The translations under genes were made by a program, and so were the position numbers. Below the pieces are notes generated by a model, which did no database searches, was not told the DNA's origin, and saw only the letters and a program-made list of their open reading frames with translations. This document shows, piece after piece, positions 24,943 to 33,221 of a stretch of DNA of 45,978 bases. Origin of the DNA: Chitinophagaceae bacterium UBA4407 (GTDB lineage Bacteria > Bacteroidota > Bacteroidia > Chitinophagales > Chitinophagaceae); assembly GCA_002390845.1 (NCBI GenBank), contig DGQT01000074.1, forward strand, positions 1-45,978, in the 5' to 3' direction. Positions within the stretch are counted from its first letter, which is position 1. Every line of letters begins with the position of its first letter.

Positions 24943-25812
24943 TCAATAGCCATACTCTTTAAGCTGCAACTCGTTATCCCTCCACTTGGGTTTAACTTTA
25001 ATAAAGAGTTGAAGAAACACTTTTTGTTGTAAAAACTTTTCTATGTCTTCTCTTGCCATGGTGCCAAGTTTTTTAATCATCTGTCCACCTTCACCCAATA
25101 AAATTCCTTTTTGGCTTTCGCGTTGAACAATGATATCTGCCTGTATTTTGGTTAAAGTATCTTTTTCTTTAAACTCGTTAACCAGCACTGCGGTGTGGTA
25201 AGGTATTTCGTCTCCAAACAATTCAAATATCTTTTCTCTTACTATTTCGCCAACAAAGAATTTTGTTGAAAGATCAGTAAGATCATCTTCCGGATAAAAT
25301 GGTTCGCCCTCTGGAAGCAGTTCAAGAATTGTGGCGATCAGCGTATCGATATTTTGTTTTTCCAAAGCAGAGATCGTTACCAGTTTTTTACAGTAAGGTT
25401 GTTGCCTGTAAAAATCTTCTGCAGCAGTAATCCTTCTAAGCCCGATCTTATCAGTTTTATTCAGCACTACAATGGCTGGAACTTTTAATTTAAGCGAATT
25501 AAATAACAGGTTATTTTCTTCGGGCCCTTCTGTTGCGTCTGCTAAAAGAACGGCCACATCTGCATCTTCCATGGCACTTTTTACAGCCTGCATCATGTGT
25601 TCCTGCAGCTTGTATTTTGGCTGAATGATGCCGGGTGTATCAGAAAATATGATTTGGTATTTACCCGGTTCGGTCATAAAACCTTTAATACGGTGCCGCG
25701 TGGTTTGCACTTTGGGTGAAACAATTGCCAGCTTTTCGCCCAGCAATGCATTTAGTAATGTGCTTTTACCTGCGTTGGGCTTACCAAATATGTTTACAAA
25801 ACCTGTTTTCAT
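24943..25812 (-). CDS. era: GTPase Era
   Basis: 289 residues from the ATG at 25812; the open frame runs further upstream through repeat sequence. G1 is GKPNAGKS (near residues 10-17), then the switch region VSPKVQTTRHRIKG, G3 DTPGI and G4 NKTD. The KH RNA-binding domain follows, with RESQKGILLGEGGQMIKKLG near 225-245. Era binds 16S rRNA 3' end and aids 30S assembly. The gene is leftward, downstream of the GIY-YIG/tRNA region. Confidence 0.96.
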   Translation of the reverse strand: MKTGFVNIFGKPNAGKSTLLNALLGEKLAIVSPKVQTTRHRIKGFMTEPGKYQIIFSDTPGIIQPKYKLQEHMMQAVKSAMEDADVAVLLADATEGPEENNLLFNSLKLKVPAIVVLNKTDKIGLRRITAAEDFYRQQPYCKKLVTISALEKQNIDTLIATILELLPEGEPFYPEDDLTDLSTKFFVGEIVREKIFELFGDEIPYHTAVLVNEFKEKDTLTKIQADIIVQRESQKGILLGEGGQMIKKLGTMAREDIEKFLQQKVFLQLFIKVKPKWRDNELQLKEYGY

Positions 25813-25868
25813 ATTATTAATAGCAGATACGCAAAGACGCGGGTCTGTATTTTTTTTCAATAAAGTTA

Positions 25869-25930
25869 TGATGTACACGTGTGCGACGCAAGAAAAGCTT
25901 AATGCCTGATCTTTAGCCTGGCTCAAAATA
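25869..25930 (-). repeat. Dispersed intergenic repeat, copy 15 (reverse)
   Basis: GATGTACACGTGTGCGACGCA, AAAAGCTTAATGCC and CTGGCTCAAAATA. It lies just upstream of era. Confidence 0.7.
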
Positions 25931-25941
25931 CTTAAAACTAA

Positions 25942-25965
25942 AAAGTCCCGCAAGTGCGAGACTTT
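25942..25965 (-). terminator. Terminator-like hairpin downstream of the decayed tRNA
   Basis: 11-base arms (25942-25952 with 25955-25965, one mismatch) with TTTTTAG following on the minus strand. It keeps the same position relative to the decayed tRNA as the terminator of the intact tRNA has. Confidence 0.75.
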
Positions 25966-25975
25966 AAATTTTGTG

Positions 25976-26037
25976 TTGCGAAATTTTGCAGGGTTCGAAA
26001 CTCTGTCCGCCGCGGCGGATATGAGCCCGACGAGCTA
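25976..26037 (-). pseudogene. Decayed initiator tRNA copy
   Basis: Matches the intact tRNA-fMet (26321-26392) at TAGCTCGTCGGGCTCATA, at the T-arm (GTTTCGAACCC) and at the 3' TTTCGCAAC. The 3' half of the anticodon stem and variable region are replaced by the perfect palindrome TCCGCCGCGGCGGA (26006-26019), and the 5' acceptor and D-stem are missing. It cannot fold as a tRNA. Its TAG supplies the stop codon of the GIY-YIG gene. Confidence 0.75.
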
Positions 26038-26286
26038 TAATTTTGAAAGTAGTTCGATCCAAATCCATTCCCGTCCCTTTCCTGATTTTAATTCTTTTTC
26101 TTTTAAAAGAGCTTGTGCTTTAGTATCAAAATCTTCTGTATAAACCAATATCCATGGCCTGAATTTTATTGTCCAGCCTTTTTTGCCAAGCTCGTTATGT
26201 GAAAGTAATCTTGCATCCAGATTACCTGTATAACCAATGTATATTTTTTTATAGCCTGGAGAATATAGGATATACACTTTATGCAT
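26035..26286 (-). CDS. GIY-YIG domain protein (UPF0213-like)
   Basis: 83 residues, the usual length for single-domain UPF0213-type proteins. The nuclease motif is KVYILYSPGYKKIYIGYTGNL, a GIY-YIG variant (VYI...IYIGYT), followed by DARLLSHN and the conserved KEKELKSGKGREWI end. The fold suggests a DNA nick or cleavage activity, which small family members have not always been shown to possess. It starts 34 bp downstream of an intact tRNA-fMet and ends in a decayed tRNA-fMet, so it lies exactly between two tRNA copies. Small GIY-YIG genes are often next to tRNA genes in this phylum. Confidence 0.85.
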   Translation of the reverse strand: MHKVYILYSPGYKKIYIGYTGNLDARLLSHNELGKKGWTIKFRPWILVYTEDFDTKAQALLKEKELKSGKGREWIWIELLSKL

Positions 26287-26291
26287 ATACT

Positions 26292-26314
26292 AAAAAAGCC
26301 TCATTTGAGGCTTT
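26292..26314 (-). terminator. Terminator of the tRNA-fMet gene
   Basis: Stem AAGCCTCA/TGAGGCTT with a T-run on the minus strand, seven bases beyond the tRNA 3' end. Confidence 0.85.
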
Positions 26315-26320
26315 CACTTG

Positions 26321-26392
<72 letters not shown>

Positions 26393-26443
26393 GTGCAAAA
26401 GTAAGGGCATGGAGCTTACGAGCCAAACTTATTAAATCGTTTG

Positions 26444-27166
26444 CTAATCTTTTTTCTTTATCGACGACCCGCCACTGGCATCTACACTGGTAATTACACC
26501 GCTACCTTTATAAGTAATAATGGAGCCGCCGCTTGCATCTGCTTTCAATGTTTTATTAATACTAATGTTGATGATGGAACCGCCGCTGGCCTCAACATTG
26601 CAATTGTCTATAGATAAATTATAATCCTTAAAAATGCTGCCGCCACTGGCTTCTATTGATGCATCATCAAAAGCACCTTCCAGCGTTGCAATGCTGCCCC
26701 CGCTTAAATCTATGTTGAATGAATTGCCTTTTAATTTACCTTTTATGATGCTGCCTCCACTGGCATCGCAGTTTAATTTATTTACCGAAATTTCATCAAC
26801 CAGTTCGGCAATAGAACCGCCTGAAGCGCCCAGGAAATTAAGATCGGTAACCGTTACATAAGCTTTCAATTTCTTGTTGCCCCAGTTCCAGTTGTTCCAC
26901 ATTTTGCTTTCTACGCGTATTTTCAACACACCATCTTTAACTTCTGTAATAATTCTTTCAATGTATTGCGCGTCATCTGCACTTACTGCAACGGCCTGTT
27001 CCTTACCCTGAGAAAGGTAAAGTTTTATGCCGCTACCTACCGATACACCATTAAAATCGCTCACTTTTCTTACCTGTGCATTCGCGTCGTAAACAAGGTT
27101 TTGGGCCTTGGTGCTTGTTGCAATCAGCACAAAAGCTAAGCAAAGGCTACATATCATCTTTTGCAT
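26444..27166 (-). CDS. DUF2807 (GIN-domain) secreted protein
   Basis: 240 residues. A signal peptide (about 1-21, ending TKAQ) precedes a head domain starting VRKVSDFNGVSVGSGIKLYLSQG, the usual DUF2807 opening. The C-terminal half is a run of six or seven repeated ASGGSI units (for example GASGGSIAEL, DASGGSIIKG, EASGGSIFKD, EASGGSIINI, DASGGSIITY), spaced about 20 residues apart, typical of a right-handed beta-helix. Family proteins are envelope-associated or secreted, with no agreed function. Single leftward gene. Confidence 0.85.
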   Translation of the reverse strand: MQKMICSLCLAFVLIATSTKAQNLVYDANAQVRKVSDFNGVSVGSGIKLYLSQGKEQAVAVSADDAQYIERIITEVKDGVLKIRVESKMWNNWNWGNKKLKAYVTVTDLNFLGASGGSIAELVDEISVNKLNCDASGGSIIKGKLKGNSFNIDLSGGSIATLEGAFDDASIEASGGSIFKDYNLSIDNCNVEASGGSIINISINKTLKADASGGSIITYKGSGVITSVDASGGSSIKKKD

Positions 27167-27287
27167 ATTTCTGTAATTTTTATACTTTGAAACGAAGTGA
27201 AGAACAAAAAGTTACAGCCAAATTAGAATTTCTGTACTTACTTTGCGGCATAAACAGTAAGAATTTTTGAAATAACCTTTGGGTCTG

Positions 27288-27345
27288 GACTGAATTGCTA
27301 CTATTGAGCTTCCGTTGTGTCACTCACTTGTACGTTCAGATCAAT
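27288..27345 (+). repeat. Dispersed intergenic repeat, copy 16 (forward, GTGTCACTC core)
   Basis: ACTGAATTGCTACTATTGAGC and CGTTGTGTCACTCACTTGTACG. It lies 29 bp upstream of the TPP riboswitch. Confidence 0.75.
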
Positions 27346-27373
27346 ATTCAGCAAAACTCAAATCTTCATACTG

Positions 27374-27460
27374 TTTTCCCGGGGTGCTTTTACTATAAAA
27401 TGGTAAAGGCTGAGATCACACCCGTAGAACCTGAACAGGGTAATGCCTGCGAAGGGAAGG
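27374..27460 (+). ncRNA. TPP riboswitch (THI element)
   Basis: All conserved blocks are in order: GGGGTGC, a variable stem, GGCTGAGA, ACCC, GAACCTGA, CAGGGTAATGCC and GCGAAGGGA. The flanking TTCCC and GGGAA can form stem P1. It sits 84 bp upstream of the TonB receptor ATG, so it should lower expression when thiamin diphosphate is plentiful. Confidence 0.95.
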
Positions 27461-27543
27461 TGCATCATTTTTACATGATTCCTATCCACGAGCAATTTAT
27501 TCCTGTTCCCAAATTTATTGTTAACACAAAAAAAATTAAGCAA

Positions 27544-29925
27544 ATGAAAAAGCTTTTGGGAACAACTATGGCTGTATTATTTACAACTATCGCATTTACA
27601 CAGATCACTGTAAAAGGAACAGTAACCAACAAACAAAACCAGCCTTTGGAAGGCGCTACTGTTACACTTTACCGCAATGCAAAAAAAGAAACTACAACGC
27701 TAACAAATGCATCAGGAGATTTTGCATTTGCAAATATTCAGACAAATTCAAACTGTAAAGTTTTAGTCCGGTATATTGGTTTAAAAACATTGGAACAAAA
27801 CTTTACGGCAAATGAAAATAGTTCTTTGAATTTTGTTTTAGAAAACTCAGATTTTTTTCTTGAACCGCTGGAAGTAAAAGCCATCCGTGCATCTGACAGA
27901 TCGCCATTTACAAAAACAGATATTACAAAGCAGCAATTAAGTAAACTGAATCTCGGGCAGGATATCCCGTTCCTGCTCAATCAAACTCCTTCAGTGGTCG
28001 TGAATTCCGATGCAGGTAACGGCGTAGGTTATACCGGCATCCGTATTCGTGGTTCTGATGCAACCCGTATCAACGTTACACTTAACGGCATTCCTTATAA
28101 CGATGCAGAAAGCCAGGGAACATATTTTGTTGATCTCCCTGATTTTGGTTCTTCAATCAATTCCATTCAAATACAACGCGGCGTGGGTACTTCAACCAAT
28201 GGCTCCGGTGCATTTGGTGCTACCATCAACATGAGCACAAATGAGTTTAACGAAAATGCTTACGCAGAAAGCAACAACAGTTACGGTTCATTCAATACAT
28301 GGAAGAACACTATTAAACTGGGCAGTGGTTTAATAAACGATCATTTCACTATTGATGCCCGGCTCAGCCGAATCAGCAGTGATGGATATGTAGATCGTGC
28401 CTCAAGTACATTACAATCATTCTATTTTTCACCGGCGTATACCAGCAAGAATACCTCAATAAGGCTAAATGTTTTTTCAGGCAAAGAAAGAACATACCAG
28501 TCATGGTATGGTTTGCCTGAAGCCTTGCTGCAAACTGACAGAACTTATAACGCAGCAGGTACAGAAAAACCCGGTGAACCTTACGCCAATCAAACCGATA
28601 ATTACCAGCAGGATCATTACCAGTTATTCTTAAACCAGGTATTGAACAGCCGATGGAATTTAAACATCGCTTCATTCTTAACCCGTGGCCGCGGCTACTA
28701 CGAAGAATATAAAGCCGAACAAAATTTTGCCGATTATAGTTTGCCAGATGTGATCATAAACAACGATACAATTACAACAACCGATCTTGTACGCCAGCGC
28801 TGGTTAAATAATTATTATTACGGGCAAACATTCTCCCTTCAATATAAACATGCAAAAGATGAATTAACGCTTGGTGGTAGCTGGACAAAATATGATGGCA
28901 AACATTATGGCAATATCATCTGGGCAAATATTGGTATTCCAAAAGATTATCAATACTACAATTATCCTGCAACCAAAACCGATGTAAACGTGTATACAAA
29001 ATGGCTGCATCAGCTCAATACCAACTGGAACTTATTTGGCGACCTGCAGTTTAGAAAAGTAATGCACAACATGGAAGGTTTCGAAGGCAGTCCCGATCTT
29101 TTCATCAAAAGGAATTTCAATTTCTTCAATCCCAAGCTGGGCCTTAGCTACAACAGTAATGGACTGCATGCTTACCTTAGTTATGCACTTGCTCACCGCG
29201 AACCAAACCGCGACGATTTTCAGGCTGCATTATCTGAGCAACCTCATTTCGAAACACTGCACGATGTTGAGTTAGGCATTGATAAAAAAACCACCAAATA
29301 CAACTGGGCAGCCACGTTTTATTACATGCAATACAATAACCAGTTGGTGCTTACTGGCAAGATAAACGACGTAGGCAGTTATACAAGAATCAATGTACCC
29401 AACAGTTACCGCATGGGTATTGAATTGCAGGGCGGGCTTGTAATAAATGAATGGCTTAATACAACTGCAAACATTACGTTGAGCCGCAATAAAATAAAAT
29501 CGTTCACTGAGTATATTGATGATTACGACGATTACAAACAGCAAACTGTTGAACACAGCAACACGGATATTGCCTTTGCACCGTCTGTTATTGGCGGTGC
29601 CGTTATAAACATATTGCCTTTTAAAAATTCAGAACTAAGCATCATGGGTAAGTACGTAGGCAAGCAGTATATGGACAATACTCAAAACAACAACCGCGTA
29701 ATTAATGATTATTACACACAGGATGCAAGGCTTATTTATACCGTAAAAAATCTGTTGTTTAAAGAATGGGATTTTATTTTCCAGGTTAATAATATTTTCA
29801 ACAGAAAGTATGAGGCCAACGGTTACACCTATCCGTATGTGTATGGCGGCATACTCATAAACGACAATTATTATTACCCCATGGCCGGCACCAATTTTAT
29901 GCTTGCAGTTAATGTAAAGTTGTAA
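27544..29925 (+). CDS. TonB-dependent outer-membrane receptor, probable thiamin transporter
   Basis: 793 residues from the ATG at 27544; longer upstream frames run through the riboswitch and are not real. A signal peptide (1-19) is followed by a carboxypeptidase-D regulatory-like domain (about 22-100) and the plug (about 120-235). Plug landmarks are GYTGIRIRGSDATRINVTLNGIPYNDAESQ, then QIQRGVGTSTNGSGAFGATINMST. The remaining 550 residues form the beta-barrel, ending in a C-terminal strand with a hydrophobic terminal residue (NFMLAVNVKL). TPP riboswitches ahead of such receptors are known in Bacteroidota and point to thiamin or precursor uptake. No inner-membrane PnuT partner is next to it. 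Confidence 0.92.
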   Translation: MKKLLGTTMAVLFTTIAFTQITVKGTVTNKQNQPLEGATVTLYRNAKKETTTLTNASGDFAFANIQTNSNCKVLVRYIGLKTLEQNFTANENSSLNFVLENSDFFLEPLEVKAIRASDRSPFTKTDITKQQLSKLNLGQDIPFLLNQTPSVVVNSDAGNGVGYTGIRIRGSDATRINVTLNGIPYNDAESQGTYFVDLPDFGSSINSIQIQRGVGTSTNGSGAFGATINMSTNEFNENAYAESNNSYGSFNTWKNTIKLGSGLINDHFTIDARLSRISSDGYVDRASSTLQSFYFSPAYTSKNTSIRLNVFSGKERTYQSWYGLPEALLQTDRTYNAAGTEKPGEPYANQTDNYQQDHYQLFLNQVLNSRWNLNIASFLTRGRGYYEEYKAEQNFADYSLPDVIINNDTITTTDLVRQRWLNNYYYGQTFSLQYKHAKDELTLGGSWTKYDGKHYGNIIWANIGIPKDYQYYNYPATKTDVNVYTKWLHQLNTNWNLFGDLQFRKVMHNMEGFEGSPDLFIKRNFNFFNPKLGLSYNSNGLHAYLSYALAHREPNRDDFQAALSEQPHFETLHDVELGIDKKTTKYNWAATFYYMQYNNQLVLTGKINDVGSYTRINVPNSYRMGIELQGGLVINEWLNTTANITLSRNKIKSFTEYIDDYDDYKQQTVEHSNTDIAFAPSVIGGAVINILPFKNSELSIMGKYVGKQYMDNTQNNNRVINDYYTQDARLIYTVKNLLFKEWDFIFQVNNIFNRKYEANGYTYPYVYGGILINDNYYYPMAGTNFMLAVNVKL

Positions 29926-29929
29926 AAGC

Positions 29930-30040
29930 ATTTTGAACCAGGCAGCAGAATATGCATGAGGCATTGTTGCGTTCTTAATCCCGTATGTTTCATCGGGACG
30001 CACACTTGTACGGTTGGATTATGATTGAGCTTTTAAGCGT
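29930..30040 (+). repeat. Dispersed intergenic repeat, copy 17 (forward) with hairpin
   Basis: TTTTGAACCAGGC, then ATTGTTGC, a TCCCG...CGGGA hairpin (29979-29983 with 29994-29998), CGCACACTTGTACGGTTGGA and TTGAGCTTTTAAGCG. Confidence 0.75.
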
Positions 30041-30135
30041 AGGGTACTGAGTTTCGTATTTGCAGCTTATATGATTGGATATGCAAAATTTTTATTGCAA
30101 ACTTTCGTGTATTTTTAAGTTGTGTGTTATGCAAT

Positions 30136-30768
30136 ATGAAGTCAGTTTTAACCATATTAATCGTTTTTAGTTGTTTGTTGACGACGACGACATCATTGGC
30201 ACAAGAGAAACATGCATCGATTTGCAATGAACAAGTAAGGATTAACTTTCAGGGTCGTTCACCAGAAATGTTAAACAAACTAATAGAATTGGGAGCCGTC
30301 TCACTTGGCGACGCTGGGGAGGCTGCCGACTGGGAGAAATACTTGAACCATTTCCGCAGTTTTATAACATACTTCGACACAATATTTACTGACCAACAAC
30401 TCATAAATATCATTGGTCGGAATGAATGCCCTTTGGTCACCTGCTATGCATTCCATTCGCTGGTAAAATCTAAAGATAAAAGTATAAACGATAAGACAGT
30501 TCAAGATTTGCTGCTAAACTTTGCCAAAGACACTACATCTTATGTTTATCTTGACTGGGGTTGTTCAAGCAGTTTAATACAGATGTTCGATTATTTGCTT
30601 TCTTTAGTGACTGACAAACGTGCCAACTCTTACTTGGCGGACATCAGGCCCCTTACTAAAATGGTCACAGAAAAAATCTTAGAAGAAAGGCGGCCCTATT
30701 TTTCAAATCATGATATTTATGGACAAGAAAGTACATGGCAAAGCTATTATGAGAGTTTCTTAAGGTGA
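30136..30768 (+). CDS. Exported protein of unknown function
   Basis: 210 residues from the ATG at 30136; the upstream GTG at 30124 would add four. A clear signal peptide (MKSVLTILIVFSCLLTTTTSLAQ) precedes a largely helical mature protein (RSPEMLNKLIELGAVSL; DQQLINIIGRNECPLVTCYAFHSLV; TVQDLLLNFAKDTTSYVYLDWGCSSSL). Three cysteines are in the mature part. The helical pairs could be HEAT-like repeats, but I see no firm motif. Upstream sequence (CGTGTATTTTTAAGTTGTGTG) weakly resembles the cassette-edge motif. Family not recognised. Confidence 0.6.
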   Translation: MKSVLTILIVFSCLLTTTTSLAQEKHASICNEQVRINFQGRSPEMLNKLIELGAVSLGDAGEAADWEKYLNHFRSFITYFDTIFTDQQLINIIGRNECPLVTCYAFHSLVKSKDKSINDKTVQDLLLNFAKDTTSYVYLDWGCSSSLIQMFDYLLSLVTDKRANSYLADIRPLTKMVTEKILEERRPYFSNHDIYGQESTWQSYYESFLR

Positions 30769-31050
30769 CATGCACGAATACATAAGGATTCGGTTTGATT
30801 ATATGGCGGCTTGACGATATATTCTCAACTTTTTGTTATAAAACTATTTATTTTGTAAAGGAAAAAAAATCGTATCAAAAATTTCAAGCTTTTTTTGTTC
30901 AAATTACAATGACCTGAAAGACGGACTTAGTGACTTAACATATTTAGGATTTCAAAATTTTAATATTGTTGATAGTTTTAAAGTCCTTTTTGGAATGAAC
31001 GTCTTAGATGTATGAACGTCTTGCCGTTTACAGTATCGTCACTATTATCC
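30769..31050. other. Gap with a possible gene remnant
   Basis: No intact gene. A 57-codon open stretch at 30842-31015 (+) has coding-like composition (for example LTYLGFQNFNIVDSFKVLFG) but no start codon before its last few codons. It may be the tail of a lost gene. Confidence 0.3.
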
Positions 31051-31140
31051 TTCGCTTCGCTAAAAGCTGAATCTCCAATCCAACCGTACAAGTGTGCGAC
31101 GCAACGGAAGCTCAATAGTAGCAGGCAGTTTGGCTCAAAA
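31051..31140 (-). repeat. Dispersed intergenic repeat, copy 18 (reverse)
   Basis: CTTCGCTTCGCTAAAAGC, CAATCCAACCGTACA, AGTGTGCGACGCAACGG, AGCTCAATAGTAG and TTGGCTCAAAA; it ends beside the SprT-like stop. Confidence 0.8.
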
Positions 31141-31142
31141 AA

Positions 31143-31763
31143 TTACAACGGTTTTACTTCATACACCGGGCTGAATAAATATACCAGGCCGGTTGTTTTT
31201 TCTTTACAACGAAACCGCTTACGCAGACGGTCGCCTTTTTCAAATATACGGCCATCTTTAATTTTAAAGAATGCACCTTTTGGTAATTGTTCCAGGAAAT
31301 TTACATCGCTTTTAGCTTCATCGTAATTGCGCAAAACACGTATCAAACCTTCTTCTGCACAACTGCTTGCAGCCGGATTACTGAGCGATTGCCGTAGTTC
31401 CTTTTCAATATCTGCCGGAAATACTTTTCTGCTTACAAAATCGGCCAGCATATTGCCATAGATCTGCTTCCATTCTTTACCATGCGAATTAACCCTATGG
31501 CCATATTTTTCATAAGTAAGCAAATGTGCCAGCTCGTGAAGCAGTGTAATAAGGAACGCGAATTTATTAAGATTGCCATTAACACTAATGCGGTGGTTTT
31601 TGCCGTGTACAGCATTACGGTAATCACCAAGCACACTTCTTCTTTCTCTTGTTACAGTTAAGTGTACTTTATGCCGGTGAAGGTAGGCTGCTACGTTTTC
31701 GAAAGTATGTGGAGGCAGGTACGCATTCAGCGCCTGCATAGGGTGCTCCTCAATGCCTGCCAT
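31143..31763 (-). CDS. SprT-like zinc metalloprotease-fold protein
   Basis: 206 residues. The HExxH motif appears as LLHELAHLLTYEKYGH (near residues 75-90), with a likely third ligand His in SHGKEWKQIYG. This matches the SprT-like domain. The C-terminal region (KDGRIFEKGDRLRKRFRCKEKTTGLVYLFSPVYEV) looks like a small beta-domain lacking the usual four-cysteine zinc ribbon. Family proteases include the human SPRTN DNA-protein crosslink repair enzyme; bacterial roles are unclear. It overlaps the upstream AtpI-like gene by 14 bp, so the two are co-transcribed. Confidence 0.85.
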   Translation of the reverse strand: MAGIEEHPMQALNAYLPPHTFENVAAYLHRHKVHLTVTRERRSVLGDYRNAVHGKNHRISVNGNLNKFAFLITLLHELAHLLTYEKYGHRVNSHGKEWKQIYGNMLADFVSRKVFPADIEKELRQSLSNPAASSCAEEGLIRVLRNYDEAKSDVNFLEQLPKGAFFKIKDGRIFEKGDRLRKRFRCKEKTTGLVYLFSPVYEVKPL

Positions 31764-32154
31764 GTTCCTTGTTTAACTTACTCACTGTTTTTACCTCGAT
31801 AAAAGTGTAAACAAAGTATAAGCCCATTGCGGCCAAAACCGCATAATTGCTTTTGTTTTCGCCTGCGCTTAAAAGATAAATAATTACTGCGCCTGCAATT
31901 ACAACAAGTTTTATAAAAGTGCCTGCCATTACGCTACGCACAAACACATTGGGATTGGGATTCTGAAGCGATTTCTTTTGCATGAAATAAATAACAACCG
32001 AAAGAAAAAACAAGATACTGTTACCACCACCCAATACCAAAGGATCAATTCCTTCGCTGCTGAGCCAGTCTTTAAAAAGCAGGCAAAAAGAGTTTACCAT
32101 GATAAAAAAAATAAACACAGGCACTATTGCATTGCGGTCTTTTGTCTTCTCCAT
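31750..32154 (-). CDS. AtpI-like membrane protein
   Basis: 134 residues with four predicted membrane segments (about 12-28, 40-58, 72-96 and 103-120). The topology, size and position immediately downstream of the AtpZ gene suggest an AtpI-like accessory protein of F-type ATP synthase, but the sequence alone is not diagnostic. Its start overlaps the AtpZ stop (TAATG), so they are translationally coupled. Unlike the usual order, no atpB follows; a SprT-like gene takes that place. Confidence 0.5.
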   Translation of the reverse strand: MEKTKDRNAIVPVFIFFIMVNSFCLLFKDWLSSEGIDPLVLGGGNSILFFLSVVIYFMQKKSLQNPNPNVFVRSVMAGTFIKLVVIAGAVIIYLLSAGENKSNYAVLAAMGLYFVYTFIEVKTVSKLNKEHGRH

Positions 32155-32369
32155 TATTGTTTTTTTGAAGTGTCTTTTATTGCTTTAAAAATCATACCTG
32201 CTATTACTGTCAAAGGTAGCAACCACAGGAATATCGGGAACTTTGTATTTATCCACTTGTCAATATACAAACCTGCGTAAACCGCAACCCCAATTGCTAT
32301 TAATAACTGAAACGCAAATCCTGAATATTGCAATAATAACTCACCGTTCGATTTTGGTTTTTTATCCAT
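32154..32369 (-). CDS. AtpZ/AtpI-family protein
   Basis: 71 residues with two membrane segments (about 15-33 and 42-62). The sequence LLLQYSGFAFQLLIAIGVAVYAGLYIDKWINTKFPIFLWLLPLTVIAGMI matches the AtpZ family, small proteins that accompany F0F1 ATP synthase and have been linked to Mg2+ transport or assembly. It is translationally coupled to the downstream AtpI-like gene and lies 18 bp from the gene upstream. The ATP synthase operon itself is outside the window or elsewhere. Confidence 0.8.
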   Translation of the reverse strand: MDKKPKSNGELLLQYSGFAFQLLIAIGVAVYAGLYIDKWINTKFPIFLWLLPLTVIAGMIFKAIKDTSKKQ

Positions 32370-32387
32370 AGGGCTTAAAGAAATACT

Positions 32388-32783
32388 TTAATCGTCAGAG
32401 ATGTCGGGCTTAGATACTTTAAGCTTTGCAGTATCTAATTGTACAGGTGTATCTCCGTTCAAAACTTTTCGAATATTGTTCATGTACTGGTCTTTGTAAA
32501 GAATGGTTTGTTCAAGCGAATCCGTTCTTATTTTTAAAGCCTGAAGCTGCTCTCGGCTGTTATTGTTACCATAACCCGGTATGTAATATTTAAGTGGTGT
32601 AAGTACCAGCAACGCTACCGTTAAACCTACTAATAAAACAAATATGGTGCTTAGCCCCACATAAACGCTTATGCGCGACAACTTAAAAGTGATCATTTCC
32701 TCGTAAGTGTCATCGTTCATCACCACAAGCCGGTAGCGGTTGCGCAAACGTTTTAAGGTGCTGCTTTTTTCCTGTTCTGCCAT
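32388..32783 (-). CDS. Short membrane protein related to M23-peptidase N-termini
   Basis: 131 residues from the ATG at 32783. The N-terminal stretch KRLRNRYRLVVMNDDTYEEMITFKLSRISVYV, a single membrane helix (about 50-72), then LTPLKYYIPGY and a coiled-coil-like tail resemble the front half of Bacteroidota M23 endopeptidases. The peptidase domain itself, with its zinc ligands, is absent. It is probably a periplasm-facing anchor or partner protein. Short versions between SprE/PorW and AtpZ genes seem a recurring arrangement in the phylum. It is divergent from SprE/PorW. Confidence 0.65.
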   Translation of the reverse strand: MAEQEKSSTLKRLRNRYRLVVMNDDTYEEMITFKLSRISVYVGLSTIFVLLVGLTVALLVLTPLKYYIPGYGNNNSREQLQALKIRTDSLEQTILYKDQYMNNIRKVLNGDTPVQLDTAKLKVSKPDISDD

Positions 32784-32846
32784 AAATTTCCTAAATAAAA
32801 AAATAAAGGTAATATTAATTAACAGTGCGGTAAAACAGCCAATACA

Positions 32847-32993
32847 ATTTTGAACCCGGCAGAAGGTTTTGATGGCAGCTTTTCTTGCCACGCTCGTTTC
32901 ACAGTTCCTCTTTCATGGCAACATTTAAGCGAAGCGCGGCATCCCGAAGGATTTCGGGACCGAATTCATTTCGGGATCGCACACTTGAACTTT
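32847..32993 (+). repeat. Dispersed intergenic repeat, copy 19 (forward, long form)
   Basis: TTTTGAACCCGGC, GATGGCAGC, TTGCCACGCTCGTTTCACAG, TTCATGGCAAC, a TCCCGAA...TTCGGGA hairpin series (32942-32976), then TCGCACACTTGAAC. It has the same architecture as copy 1. Confidence 0.8.
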
Positions 32994-33011
32994 TGATGCT
33001 TCGGTAGACAG

Positions 33012-33031
33012 TTGACCGTCGACTGTCGACC
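33012..33031. repeat. Short GTCGAC-rich insert
   Basis: Two GTCGAC palindromes one base apart, preceded by GTTGACC, between two dispersed repeats of opposite orientation. Confidence 0.5.
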
Positions 33032-33035
33032 GCTG

Positions 33036-33100
33036 TTCCGAACGTACAATTGTGCGACGCAACTAAGGCTTCATGCCTGTTCAAATGCCCGGCTCAAAAA
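33036..33100 (-). repeat. Dispersed intergenic repeat, copy 20 (reverse)
   Basis: GAACGTACAATTGTGCGACGC, CTAAGGCTTCATGCC and CCCGGCTCAAAAAA. It forms a facing pair with copy 19. Confidence 0.75.
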
Positions 33101-33221
33101 ACTATATTTACCGGATTAATAAGATCACGGGCTTTAGCTTTAAGGTGCCGCATAAAAAATAACCGTATTTTTAAAAATATTTTAGGTTGCTTTGGAGTTA
33201 TATAACTGAATTTTTTACTGA

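Noticed and set aside
25976..26037. Second functional tRNA-fMet
   Set aside because: The 5' acceptor and D-stem are missing and the anticodon stem is replaced by a palindrome.
27295..27543. N-terminal extension of the TonB receptor
   Set aside because: The extra codons lie in the dispersed repeat and TPP riboswitch; the ATG at 27544 is followed at once by a signal peptide.
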